Shown here piece after piece: positions 1 to 7,898 of a DNA stretch of 55,589 bases. Source of the stretch: Methylobacterium sp. B4 (GTDB lineage: Bacteria; Pseudomonadota; Alphaproteobacteria; Rhizobiales; Beijerinckiaceae); NCBI RefSeq assembly GCF_003201865.1, contig NZ_QJJJ01000029.1, forward strand, positions 1 to 55,589, in the 5' to 3' direction. The notes below the pieces were generated by a model. It saw only the letters and a list, made by a program, of their open reading frames with translations. It was not told where the DNA came from and ran no database searches. Position 1 is the first letter of the stretch. Every line of letters starts with the position of its first letter. The position numbers and the translations under genes are program-made.

Positions 1-131
1 GGTCTCTCGGGTTCGAGGTTGGTCGTCGCAACCCGACCCTACCCGGCAACCGCCGATGACCACCCCTCAGCTACACCACCATCCGGGACACGACCGAGGG
101 CGTCCATCGCCGCGCGTTTCGTGGGGCGAGT

Positions 132-404
132 TCAGTCCTTGCCCGTCTCCTTGCGCAGCGCGTCGATGCGCTTGGAGGCTTCTGCCTTGTCGAGGTCGGC
201 CTCGAAGGCGTCCGGGGACTTCGCCTGCTCGGACAGCGTCTTGAGATAGGAGGCCTGGGCGCCGGTCATCGGCTCGGCTCCGGTCGTCCACTCGTCGGGA
301 TCCTTGATCCGGTTCGACTCGTCCGTCGGATCGGATTTGGGGTTCTCGGCCTGCGCCTGGTTCTTCGTGGTCTTGCCGGTCATCGACACGCTCACATCGT
401 TCAT
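132..404 (-). CDS. DUF3072 domain-containing small protein
   Basis: This 90-residue, charged, soluble protein has no signal peptide or membrane segment. Residues 46-90 carry the DUF3072 pattern, with MTGAQASYLKTLSEQA followed by KAEASKRIDALRKETG. The first 45 residues are polar and probably disordered. The ATG at 404 gives MNDVSVS; the Shine-Dalgarno is weak. What makes it informative is the promoter: GGAAC-N16-CGTT lies on this strand at 446-422, directly upstream, which is the sigma-EcfG consensus. I infer that it is a general stress response target. Small DUF3072 proteins have no known biochemical role, so none is assigned. The family call is fairly firm. Confidence 0.85.
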   Translation of the reverse strand: MNDVSVSMTGKTTKNQAQAENPKSDPTDESNRIKDPDEWTTGAEPMTGAQASYLKTLSEQAKSPDAFEADLDKAEASKRIDALRKETGKD

Positions 405-421
405 GGAATGTTCTGTCCAGG

Positions 422-446
422 AACGCGGCGCGGCGGGCGAGGTTCC
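422..446 (-). promoter_or_regulatory. EcfG-type general stress promoter
   Basis: Read on the minus strand, a -35 GGAAC (446-442) is followed by exactly 16 bases and a -10 CGTT (425-422). This is a perfect match to the sigma-EcfG consensus GGAAC-N16/17-CGTT of alphaproteobacteria. Transcription would start near 413-416, about 10 bases before the ATG at 404, leaving a very short leader. I looked by eye for the same pattern across the window and found no second perfect copy placed before a gene. Confidence 0.75.
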
Positions 447-478
447 GAGTGCCTTACACCCGGAACCTCGATCAGTGC

Positions 479-1366
479 TCAGGCCGCTGCGGCCTGCGGC
501 TGCACCTCGGCGAGGTAATCGTCCATCAGCGTCTTGGTCAGGGCGGCGGGCGTGAAGCGGTAGGGGCCGATCTCGGCCACCGGGGTCACCTCGGCCGCCG
601 AGCCTGTGATGAAGCACTCGGAGAAATCGGCCATCTCCTCGGGCCGGATGCGCCGCTCCACCACCCGGACGCCGCGGCGCTTGGCCAGTTCGATCACCGT
701 CTGGCGGGTGAGCCCGTTGAGGAAGCGGTCGGCCTCTGGCGTATGGATCACGCCGTCGGCGATGAAGAAGACGTTGGCGCCGGTGCATTCGGCGACGTTG
801 TCCTCCCAGTCGAGCATCAGGGCGTCGGCGTAGCCCTTGTTCTCGGCCCGGTGCTTGGAGATCGTGCAGATCATGTAGAGGCCCGCCGCCTTCGAGGTGG
901 AGGGGGCCGTGCGCGGATCGGGGCGGCGGTAATCGGCGATGTCGAGGCGGATGCCCTTCATCTTGGTCGCCGGGTCGAAGTAGCTCGGCCATTCCCAGGC
1001 GGCGATGGCGAGGTGGATGGTGTTCTTCTGCGCCGCGACGCCCATCATCTCGGAGCCGCGCCACGCCACGGGGCGCAGATAGGCGTCCTTCAGGCCGCTG
1101 GTGGTCAGCACCTGCGCCTTGGCCGCCTCGATCTCGTCGACGGAGAACGGGATCTCGAAATCGAGCAGCTGTGCCGAGCGGAGCAGGCGCTCGGAATGCT
1201 CCCGGCTCTTGAAGATCCGGCCGCCATAGGCCCGCTCGCCCTCGAACACCGCCGATCCGTAGTGGAGGCCGTGGCTGAGCACGTGGATCTTCGCCTCGCG
1301 CCACGGCACCATGGCACCGTCGAACCAGATCGTGCCCTCGCGCTCGTCGAACGGGATCACGGACAT
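479..1366 (-). CDS. ilvE: Branched-chain amino acid aminotransferase (class IV)
   Basis: This 295-residue fold-type IV PLP enzyme transfers the amino group between glutamate and branched-chain 2-oxo acids, the last step of leucine, isoleucine and valine synthesis. Family marks are the N-terminal FDGAMVPWREAKIHVLSHG, the GSAVFEGERAY segment, the presumed Schiff-base lysine in ISKHRAENKGYADALMLD, and the cofactor phosphate loop around ECTGANVFF. Length is normal for IlvE. The frame stays open upstream to 1495, but the ATG at 1366 is preferred because it starts the conserved MSVIPFDEREG region and has a purine-rich AGAGGA/GAGAG stretch before it. It is divergent from the MarR gene at 1508. D-amino-acid transaminase or aminodeoxychorismate lyase are less likely readings. 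Confidence 0.88.
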   Translation of the reverse strand: MSVIPFDEREGTIWFDGAMVPWREAKIHVLSHGLHYGSAVFEGERAYGGRIFKSREHSERLLRSAQLLDFEIPFSVDEIEAAKAQVLTTSGLKDAYLRPVAWRGSEMMGVAAQKNTIHLAIAAWEWPSYFDPATKMKGIRLDIADYRRPDPRTAPSTSKAAGLYMICTISKHRAENKGYADALMLDWEDNVAECTGANVFFIADGVIHTPEADRFLNGLTRQTVIELAKRRGVRVVERRIRPEEMADFSECFITGSAAEVTPVAEIGPYRFTPAALTKTLMDDYLAEVQPQAAAA

Positions 1367-1507
1367 CTCTCGAAGTTCCTCTGCGCGGCCTTCAGCGGAT
1401 CCAGGGCCGCGGGGTCGCAGGTGGTCGGAAAACCGGCGCGCCGCCGCTCGTCGTCGTGGGGAGCGGGCGCAGCCGGACGGGTTGACGGGTAGCAACGAGG
1501 CTGAGAT

Positions 1508-2161
1508 ATGTCAACAACACTGACTTATCTTCCCGACCCGGCCCAAGCTCCTCCATCCGCCGCCGACCGAGGTGTCCCCGACGTGACCCGCGTGATGACG
1601 AGAAGCGCCGAGATGGCCATTCAGCCGGCCGCCGAGGACCCGTTCCCGGGCCGGGTGACGGAGGCGGGTGGCGAGAGCGACGACCTGATCGAGCTCCTGT
1701 TCTTCGCGTATCGCGATTTCGTCGCCGATCCCGACCGGATCCTGGCGCAGTACGGCTTCGGGCGGGCGCATCACCGGGTGCTGCATTTCGTCGATCGCTA
1801 TCCCGGCCTCACCATCGCCGAACTCCTCGATATCCTGCGCATCACCAAGCAGAGTCTCAACCGGGTGCTGAAGGACTTGATCGACCAGGGCTATGTCGAG
1901 CAGCGGACCGGAACCAGCGACCGGCGCCAGCGGCTCCTGTTCTGCACGCCGTCCGGGCGGGCGCTGACGGCCGACCTCACCCGCGTTCAGGTCCGCCGGA
2001 TCGTCCGCGCGCTCGACGCGCCGGCCGAGGCAGACGAGGGCGAGCGCGACCGCGACGCCCGCGCGGCCTCCGCCCAGGACTTCCTGCTCGCGATGATCGA
2101 ACCGGCCGAGCGCGCCGCCATCCGCCGCCTGATGGCCCGCCGCGCCACGGTGCGCGCCTGA
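1508..2161 (+). CDS. MarR-family transcriptional regulator
   Basis: This 217-residue cytoplasmic DNA-binding protein has a winged helix in residues 70-155. The recognition region reads LTIAELLDILRITKQSLNRVL, followed by the wing RTGTSDRRQRLLF, with the conserved DRR of MarR proteins. About 50 extra residues precede the MarR core, so the true start could be a later ATG (1595 or 1613). Its TGA overlaps the ATG of the response regulator by one base (TGATG), so the two are almost certainly cotranslated. The context suggests an autoregulated operon MarR-regulator-kinase. The ligand is unknown. The 141-base gap to the divergent ilvE could hold its operator. Confidence 0.85.
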   Translation: MSTTLTYLPDPAQAPPSAADRGVPDVTRVMTRSAEMAIQPAAEDPFPGRVTEAGGESDDLIELLFFAYRDFVADPDRILAQYGFGRAHHRVLHFVDRYPGLTIAELLDILRITKQSLNRVLKDLIDQGYVEQRTGTSDRRQRLLFCTPSGRALTADLTRVQVRRIVRALDAPAEADEGERDRDARAASAQDFLLAMIEPAERAAIRRLMARRATVRA

Positions 2162-2889
2162 TGTCCGCGGGGAATGCCCTCCGGGCCCGAACGGAACTGC
2201 CGGACCACGCGCCGCACATCCTGCTCGTCGACGACGACCGCCGGGTGCGCGAACTCCTCTCCCGCTTCCTCTGCGAGCAGGGGTTCCGCGTCACGGCCGC
2301 AGCGAGCGCGGCCGAGGCGCGCTCGCGCGGCCAATGCTTCGTCTTCGACGCCCTGGTGCTCGATGTGATGATGCCGGGCGAGAGCGGCTTCGACTATGCC
2401 CGCTCCGTGCGCGAGACCTCGCGGGTGCCGATCCTGATGCTGACGGCCCGCTCCAACCCGAACGACCGGGTGACGGGCCTGGAGATCGGCGCCGACGACT
2501 ACCTGCCCAAACCCTTCGAGCCGCGCGAGCTGATCCTTCGGCTCAACAACATCATCCGCCGCCACGCCTCGGCGCCCCAGAGCCGCCCCATCGGCGACGA
2601 GGCGGTGAGCTTCGGCCCCTTCAGCTTCCGCGCGGACCGGGGCGAGCTGCGCCGCGACAGCGAGCCGGTGAAGATCACCGAGCGCGAGCGGGAGATCCTG
2701 ACCATGCTGGCGCAGGCGCGCGGCGGCAATGTCGAGCGTGAGACGCTGGCCGGCAATGGCGGTCTGGCGGCCGAGCGCACCATCGACGTGCAGATCAACC
2801 GCCTGCGCCGTAAGATCGAGCCGGACCCGGCCAATCCGAGCTTCCTGCACACCGTGCGCGGCGTCGGCTACCGCCTCGCCCTCGATTGA
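2161..2889 (+). CDS. OmpR/PhoB-family response regulator
   Basis: This 242-residue two-component regulator has a receiver domain at residues 17-130. It shows the acidic pocket D24-D26, phospho-acceptor D68 in LVLDVMMPG, switch threonine T95 in LMLTAR, and K117 in YLPKPFEP. The C-terminal winged helix (about 140-242) ends in the typical RTIDVQINRLRRKIE and TVRGVGYRLALD. It overlaps the MarR gene by one base and is followed after 8 bases by the kinase ATG at 2898, so the cognate kinase is evidently the next product. It resembles the regulator of an EnvZ/OmpR-like pair. The target genes cannot be told from this window. Confidence 0.93.
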   Translation: MSAGNALRARTELPDHAPHILLVDDDRRVRELLSRFLCEQGFRVTAAASAAEARSRGQCFVFDALVLDVMMPGESGFDYARSVRETSRVPILMLTARSNPNDRVTGLEIGADDYLPKPFEPRELILRLNNIIRRHASAPQSRPIGDEAVSFGPFSFRADRGELRRDSEPVKITEREREILTMLAQARGGNVERETLAGNGGLAAERTIDVQINRLRRKIEPDPANPSFLHTVRGVGYRLALD

Positions 2890-2897
2890 GGCACGAC

Positions 2898-4304
2898 ATG
2901 GCGGCCCCCGCCGGCCCCACCGCGACCGCATCCCGTCCGACCGGCGCCCTGACCGGGCCGTTCGGCCGGGTCCGGAGGATCTGGCGGCGCGTCAGCCGCG
3001 CCGTCGGCGACGTGCTGCCCAAGGGTCTCTACGCCCGCTCGCTGATCATCATCATCGCGCCGATGGTGCTGCTGCAATCGGTGATCGCCTACACCTTCAT
3101 GGAGCGGCACTGGCAGCTCGTGACGCGGCGCCTCTCGGCGGCCGTCACCGCCGATGTCGCCGCACTCATGGACATCTACGAGTCCTATCCGCAGGACAAG
3201 AACGCCGAGACGCTCGGGCGCATCGCCGGCGAGCGCCTGAACCTCGATGTCGACATCCTCAAGGGGGCCAAGCTGCCGAGCCCGGGGCCGCGGCCGTTCT
3301 TCTCGATCCTCGACGAGGTGCTGTCCGACGAGATCCGGCGCCAGATCCGCCGGCCGTTCTGGATCGACACCGTGGGCCGCTCGAACCTGATCGAGATCCG
3401 AGTCGCGATTCCCGAGGGCGTGATGCGGATCACCGCCCGCCGCAACCAGGCCTACGCCTCGAACTCGCACATCTTCCTGCTCTGGATGACCGGCTCGTCG
3501 CTGGTGCTGCTCGGCGTGGCGATCCTTTTTTTGCGCAACCAGATCAAGCCGATCCTGAGGCTCTCGGCGGTGGCGGAGGGGTTCGGCAAGGGGCGGGAGA
3601 TCGAGTTCAAGCCCCGCGGCGCCCGCGAGGTCCGGCAGGCGGGCCACGCCTTCATCGAGATGAAGCGACGCATCGAGCGCGCCATGGAACAGCGCACGGC
3701 CATGCTCAACGGCGTGAGCCACGACCTGCGCACCATCATCACCCGCTTCAAGCTCTCGCTGGCCCTGGTCGAGCAGACGCCGGAGGTGGAGGATCTCCAG
3801 CGCGACGTGGACGAGATGAGCCGGATGCTGGAGGGCTACCTCGCCTTCGCCCGCGGCGATTCCGCCGAGACCGCCGCCGAGACCGACATGCGCACCATGC
3901 TGGAGGATCTGCGCAGCGACGTGGAGCGGCTGGGCGCCCATGTCGAGGCGGTCGAACTCGACGGGCACCCGACGGTGACGGTACGGCCCGACGCCTTCCG
4001 GCGCTGCCTGTTCAACCTCGCCGCCAACGCCGCGCGCTACGCCGACACCGTGGCGATCTCGGGCAAGCGCGAGCACCGCTCCTTCCTCGTCTCGATCGAC
4101 GACGACGGGCCGGGCATCCCGGTCGAGAGCCGGGAAGAGGTGTTCAAGCCGTTCGTGCGGCTCGACGACGCGCGCCAGGATGCGGGCGGCTCGGGTCTCG
4201 GCCTCGCCATCGCCCGCGACATCGCCAGGGCGCATGGCGGCGACGTCTCGCTGCAGGACAGTCCCCTCGGGGGCCTGCGGGCGACGGTGCGGATCCCCGC
4301 CTGA
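2898..4304 (+). CDS. EnvZ-like membrane sensor histidine kinase
   Basis: This 468-residue sensor has a cytoplasmic N-tail, a first membrane helix at about 48-66 and a periplasmic domain at about 70-190. A second helix at 194-213, a HAMP at 213-265, the phospho-acceptor H275 in GVSHDLRTIITR and a C-terminal ATPase follow. The ATPase shows an N-box (LFNLAANAARYA), G1 (DDDGPGIP) and G2 (GGSGLGLAIARD). One oddity is that the usual HDLRTPLTR is HDLRTIITR, so the conserved proline after the His region is replaced. A TTG four codons upstream (2886) overlaps the regulator's stop and would give tighter coupling; the ATG is chosen conservatively. It should phosphorylate the regulator encoded just upstream. 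The stimulus is unknown. Confidence 0.9.
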   Translation: MAAPAGPTATASRPTGALTGPFGRVRRIWRRVSRAVGDVLPKGLYARSLIIIIAPMVLLQSVIAYTFMERHWQLVTRRLSAAVTADVAALMDIYESYPQDKNAETLGRIAGERLNLDVDILKGAKLPSPGPRPFFSILDEVLSDEIRRQIRRPFWIDTVGRSNLIEIRVAIPEGVMRITARRNQAYASNSHIFLLWMTGSSLVLLGVAILFLRNQIKPILRLSAVAEGFGKGREIEFKPRGAREVRQAGHAFIEMKRRIERAMEQRTAMLNGVSHDLRTIITRFKLSLALVEQTPEVEDLQRDVDEMSRMLEGYLAFARGDSAETAAETDMRTMLEDLRSDVERLGAHVEAVELDGHPTVTVRPDAFRRCLFNLAANAARYADTVAISGKREHRSFLVSIDDDGPGIPVESREEVFKPFVRLDDARQDAGGSGLGLAIARDIARAHGGDVSLQDSPLGGLRATVRIPA

Positions 4305-4451
4305 CGCCTGTTCAGCCGTCGTCGAAGCGTGAGCGTCGAGATTCTGAGCCGACGGGAGCTTCCTCGGGTGGAACGGCGATGCTAAGACCGCCGCTGCCTG
4401 ATCTTCGTCCGCGCCGCCTTGCGGTCCCTCCTGTTGAGCGAGTGTCGTCGT

Positions 4452-4643
4452 ATGAACCCGCTGGTTCCGCTCCTGTCCCTTCTGCTTCTCCCCATCGCCG
4501 CGATCTGCGCCCTGCTCTACCTCGATACGGGGATCGAGCCGGCCCTGTTCTGGGCGACCGTGAAGACCTTCGCGATCCTGTTCGTCGTCGGCGGCGCGAT
4601 GTCCTACGCCGCGAGCCGACTCGCCGACCGCACGCACGCCTGA
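4452..4643 (+). CDS. Small two-helix membrane protein, unknown function
   Basis: This reads as a 63-residue protein with two hydrophobic segments, at about 3-20 (LVPLLSLLLLPIAAICALL) and 29-50 (LFWATVKTFAILFVVGGAM), ending in a basic tail. The ATG at 4452 is preferred over an in-frame upstream codon at 4419. It lies between the kinase and an aminotransferase, all on the plus strand, so it could belong to the same transcript. I do not recognise the family. The hydrophobic pattern and the clean frame support a real gene, but the start is not backed by a strong ribosome binding site. Confidence 0.55.
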   Translation: MNPLVPLLSLLLLPIAAICALLYLDTGIEPALFWATVKTFAILFVVGGAMSYAASRLADRTHA

Positions 4644-4689
4644 AGCGGAGCAGCCCGTCCGCGCTTCTGAGCGAGGGCCGCAGGTCGTG

Positions 4690-5868
4690 ATGCAGGTCGT
4701 CCCCGCCTTCGGCCGGATCGGCGAGGAGAACGCCTTCGCCGTCCTCGCCCGCGCGGGCGCTCTGGCGGCCCAGGGCCGGGACATCGTCAATCTCGGCATC
4801 GGCCAGCCGGATTTTCCAACGCCGGCCCACATCGTGGAAGCGGGCGTCAAGGCCCTGCGCGACGGCCATCACGGCTACACGCCGGCCGTCGGCATCCCGC
4901 CCCTGCGCGAGGCGGTGGCGCGCGACATCCTTCGGCGCCACGGCGTCGAGGTCTCGCCCGATTCGGTCATGGTGGTGCCGGGCGGCAAGGTCACCATGTT
5001 CATGGCGATCCTGATGTTCGGCGAGCCCGGCGCCGAGATCCTCTACCCCGATCCGGGTTTTCCGATCTACCGCTCGATGATCGAGTTCACCGGGGCCACC
5101 CCGGTGCCGGTGCCGATCCGCGAGGCCAACGGCTTCGCCGTCTCGGCGCAGGAGACCTTGTCCCTCGTCACCGAGCGCACGCGCTTGCTGATCGTCAATT
5201 CGCCGGCCAACCCGACCGGCGGCGTGACGCCGAAGGCGGAGATCGATGCCCTGGTGAAGGGCCTGGCGGCCTATCCGGATCTCGCCGTGCTCTCGGACGA
5301 GATCTACGGCACGATGACCTATGACGGGCAGGCGCACGTCTCGCTTCTGGGCTATCCCGAACTCCGTGACCGGCTGATCTATCTCGACGGCGCCTCGAAG
5401 ACCTACGCGATGACGGGCTGGCGTCTCGGCTGGTCGGTCTGGCCGAAGCCGCTCTACGACGCCGCCCGCAAGCTCGCGGTGAATTCGTTCTCCTGCGTGA
5501 ACGCCGCCGCGCAATGGGCCGGAGTCGCGGCGCTCGACGGGCCGCAGGACTGCGTGACCGAGATGATGGCGGCCTTCGACCGCCGCCGTACCCTCATCGT
5601 GAACGGCCTCAACGCCATTCCCAGCCTGTCCTGCATCGTGCCCAAGGGGGCTTTCTACGCCTTCCCGAATGTCGCCGGGACCGGTTGGAAGGCGAAGGCG
5701 CTCGCCTCCGCGCTTCTGGAGGAGGCGGGCGTGGCCGTGATCGGCGGACCCGATTTCGGCATCCACGGCGAGGGCTACCTGCGCCTCTCCTACGCCAACT
5801 CCGCCGAGAACATCGAGAGCGCCCTGGCGCGCCTCGCCGACTTCCTCGCGCGGACGCGCCCCGCCTGA
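4690..5868 (+). CDS. Class I/II PLP-dependent aminotransferase
   Basis: This 392-residue fold-type I aminotransferase belongs to the aspartate/aromatic aminotransferase group. Marks include the N-terminal LGIGQPDFPTP, the NPTGG motif at 174-178, the DEIYG segment, the PLP lysine K237 in GASKTYAMTGWRLGW, and the C-terminal substrate arginine in GYLRLSYAN. A GTG immediately upstream (4687) is an alternative start. Families of this shape include aspartate, aromatic and alanine transaminases. The exact substrate cannot be read from the sequence, so no symbol is given. It follows the small membrane gene by 46 bases. Confidence 0.88.
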   Translation: MQVVPAFGRIGEENAFAVLARAGALAAQGRDIVNLGIGQPDFPTPAHIVEAGVKALRDGHHGYTPAVGIPPLREAVARDILRRHGVEVSPDSVMVVPGGKVTMFMAILMFGEPGAEILYPDPGFPIYRSMIEFTGATPVPVPIREANGFAVSAQETLSLVTERTRLLIVNSPANPTGGVTPKAEIDALVKGLAAYPDLAVLSDEIYGTMTYDGQAHVSLLGYPELRDRLIYLDGASKTYAMTGWRLGWSVWPKPLYDAARKLAVNSFSCVNAAAQWAGVAALDGPQDCVTEMMAAFDRRRTLIVNGLNAIPSLSCIVPKGAFYAFPNVAGTGWKAKALASALLEEAGVAVIGGPDFGIHGEGYLRLSYANSAENIESALARLADFLARTRPA

Positions 5869-6052
5869 GCGGGAAAGATTCGTGCAGCCGCGAAGACGCA
5901 CTCGGCGAAGCGTCATCTCCGGTCCGAGGGATCGGAAGCAATCTCGGCCTTTCTCACCTTTTCGTGCATCCCTATCCGCGGATCGGGCGTTGTTGGGGCA
6001 TGCTTCGCTGCACTCACGGTGCGGTGAACGTCGCAACGACGGAGAACTACGA

Positions 6053-6466
6053 ATGAAGATCAAGACCCTGCTCGCCGCCTCGGCCCTCGCCCTCTCCCTG
6101 CCCATGGCGGCCCAGGCTCAGGGCACCCTGCGCGGTGCTGAGCGCGGAGCCGAGGAGGGCGCGGCGGCGGCCGGCCCGATCGGCGGTATCGTCGGCGGCG
6201 CGGTCGGCGCGGCTACCGGCACGATCGGCGGTATTCTCGGCGTCGACGACCGTCCGCGCTTCCGCTCCTACGTTCGCGAGCGCAATGTGCGCTCCTACGA
6301 TTACGACGGTCGCCTCGCGGTCGGCAGCACCCTGCCCGATTCCGGCGTGACCTATTACGAGGTTCCCTCGGAGTACAAGGTCACCCGCGGCACCCGCTAC
6401 ACCGTGGTGAACGATCGGCCGGTACTGGTTGATGGCCGCCACCGGGTCATCGAAGTGCTCGACTAA
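6053..6466 (+). CDS. Secreted DUF1236-type protein
   Basis: This 137-residue exported protein has a Sec signal peptide (MKIKTLLAASALALSLPMAA, cleavage after AQAQ). A glycine/alanine-rich stretch with GGIVGGAVGAATGTIGGIL follows, then a C-terminal domain resembling DUF1236 (VTYYEVPSEYKVTRGTRY, ending HRVIEVLD). Such proteins are common in Methylobacterium and Bradyrhizobium and are presumed periplasmic. The biochemical role is not known. The ATG at 6053 follows GGAG with good spacing. A strong intrinsic terminator lies 41 bases beyond the stop, so it is probably monocistronic. Confidence 0.8.
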   Translation: MKIKTLLAASALALSLPMAAQAQGTLRGAERGAEEGAAAAGPIGGIVGGAVGAATGTIGGILGVDDRPRFRSYVRERNVRSYDYDGRLAVGSTLPDSGVTYYEVPSEYKVTRGTRYTVVNDRPVLVDGRHRVIEVLD

Positions 6467-6507
6467 CGATCGCGGACATCGCCGCACGTCCTGATGCGGC
6501 TCGATCC

Positions 6508-6539
6508 GGCCCCGGCACCTACTGTGCCGGGGCCGTTTT
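6508..6539 (+). terminator. Intrinsic terminator after the DUF1236 gene
   Basis: A perfect 11-bp stem, GGCCCCGGCAC (6508-6518) with GTGCCGGGGCC (6524-6534), encloses a five-base loop and is followed by GTTTT. The position just after the stop at 6466 fits a rho-independent terminator. Confidence 0.9.
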
Positions 6540-6712
6540 GTTGAGTGAGACGGCCCTTCTGCATCCATTCGGCCGATGTCGAGTGTTCGAGCCTCCGGGT
6601 TTCGGTGTCGTCTCGCACGTTTGCGAAACCGGCCCGGCGAGATCGTTCGCAACGCTGTCCGTCTTCAATCGTTGAAGTCCACGAGACCTCCGCGCCCCGA
6701 TCAGGACAGACG

Positions 6713-7009
6713 ATGACCACGCCCAATCCGACGCCTGAGAACGCCTCCGACAGCCCGCCCCTGCCGGAATCCGTGCGCGACCATCTCGGCCACGAGTTGC
6801 GCGGCGTCCTTACCGAGGCGGCGCCCGAACCGCGCTATCTCGGCGACGAGCAGCCGGCCGTGCCGCCGAAATTCGAGCCGCAGATCCGTCGGCTGGAAAC
6901 CCGGCTGAAGACCCACGAGGAAGGCACCGAGGCCGTCGAGCAGGCGCTCGACCGCATCCTCGACGCCTTCGGGATCGCGCCGCCGGATAACGACGCGACC
7001 AAGCTCTGA
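6713..7009 (+). CDS. Small hypothetical protein, unknown function
   Basis: This is a 98-residue acidic soluble protein without signal peptide or membrane segment. The N-terminal third is proline-rich. The rest is predicted helical, with the heptad-like PQIRRLETRLKTHEEGTEAVEQ written in two parts as PQIRRLETRLK and THEEGTEAVEQALDRIL, which suggests a short coiled coil near residues 58-88. The ATG at 6713 is preceded by GGACAGACG, a reasonable ribosome binding site. It converges on mscL with only 8 bases between stops. I do not recognise a family. Confidence 0.65.
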   Translation: MTTPNPTPENASDSPPLPESVRDHLGHELRGVLTEAAPEPRYLGDEQPAVPPKFEPQIRRLETRLKTHEEGTEAVEQALDRILDAFGIAPPDNDATKL

Positions 7010-7017
7010 GGACGGGC

Positions 7018-7443
7018 TCAGCCCCGCCGAGCGGCCAGGAGATCGCGAATCTCCGACAGGAGCTTTACGTCCGCCGGCACCTCGGCCACGGGCTCCGGCT
7101 TGGCCTCCTCGCGCGACTTCAGAGAGTTCATGGCGCGGATCACGAGGAAAAGCACGAAGGCGACGATGGTGAAGTTGACGGCGAGCGTAAGGAACTGGCC
7201 GTAGCCGACCACCGCGCCGACCTTCTTGGCATCGGCATAGGCCATGCCGGCCTGCACCTTCGATGAGAGCGGGATGTAGTAGTTCGAGAAATCGAGCCCA
7301 CCGGTGATCGCGCCGACGATCGGCATGATGATGTCCTGCACCAGCGAATTGACGATGGCGCCGAAAGCGGCGCCGATGATCACGCCGACGGCGAGATCGA
7401 CCACGTTGCCGCGCAAGGCAAATTTCTTGAATTCTTCAAGCAT
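7018..7443 (-). CDS. mscL: Large-conductance mechanosensitive channel MscL
   Basis: This 141-residue inner-membrane channel opens under membrane tension and releases solutes on hypo-osmotic shock. The N-terminus MLEEFKKFALRGNVVDLAVG and the glycine-lined pore helix GVIIGAAFGAIVNSLVQDI are diagnostic. The second membrane helix (FLTLAVNFTIVAFVLFLVI) and the cytoplasmic C-terminal helix ending SEIRDLLAARRG also fit. Length is typical. It stands alone on the minus strand, convergent with the small gene ending at 7009. Confidence 0.97.
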   Translation of the reverse strand: MLEEFKKFALRGNVVDLAVGVIIGAAFGAIVNSLVQDIIMPIVGAITGGLDFSNYYIPLSSKVQAGMAYADAKKVGAVVGYGQFLTLAVNFTIVAFVLFLVIRAMNSLKSREEAKPEPVAEVPADVKLLSEIRDLLAARRG

Positions 7444-7898
7444 CCTGAGACTCCCGCCGAAAACAGCCGCGCTAGGCTCGTGAAACTAAGACGGGCGCTC
7501 CGGCCGCCAAGAGGAGCTGGGCCGGCTTCCGCGCGAGCCATTCCGGACCCTCCTGGCCTGCGCGATCCAACTTTCGCGGCAACCGAGCCTCTGACTTCGA
7601 CCGATGGACATTCCACCGACCGGCAATCCGGATTGATCGGTTCAGGCCAAGCTTCGCGCGATCGGCCTTGGAGCAGAAGCGTCCCTGACGGCAATGTTCA
7701 GCCTCCGCTGACGCCGAGCGGTCAGTTTCTCAGACACCTTTGGAAACAAAAAAATCTTCCCAACCCGTGACTTTGCTCGACGGGACGAGAGGCAATCGCT
7801 GTGTCGAAGCGTCCGTTTAGAGTCAGTTCATTTTTCAATTGCTACCGAACAGGGACTACTTCGAACACTCCCCGACGCAACCCGAGGCTCCCCTTCGG
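7444..7898. other. 455-bp divergent intergenic region (mscL / sigma factor)
   Basis: This region must hold the promoters of mscL and the EcfG-like gene. An A-run lies at 7748-7754 and a GGAAAC at 7742-7747 is followed 18 bases later by CGTG, a poor match to the EcfG consensus. An open frame on the plus strand (7480-7770) shows no protein-like composition and is not called. An in-frame TTG at 7839 could extend the sigma factor by 20 residues. Confidence 0.5.

Noticed and set aside
1..131. tRNA-like GGTTCGA near the window start
   Set aside because: GGTTCGA alone occurs by chance. No cloverleaf with acceptor, D and anticodon arms can be built around it.
132..1304. Fusion of DUF3072 to a longer upstream frame on the minus strand
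   Set aside because: The upstream part is a shadow of ilvE in another frame. The ATG at 404 with its own promoter explains the gene.
7742..7769. EcfG autoregulatory promoter before the sigma factor gene
   Set aside because: GGAAAC and CGTG are both off-consensus and the spacing is 18. The match is too weak to call.
7480..7770. 96-codon open frame upstream of the sigma factor gene
   Set aside because: It has no ribosome binding site, no recognisable domain and irregular composition. It lies in the expected promoter region.
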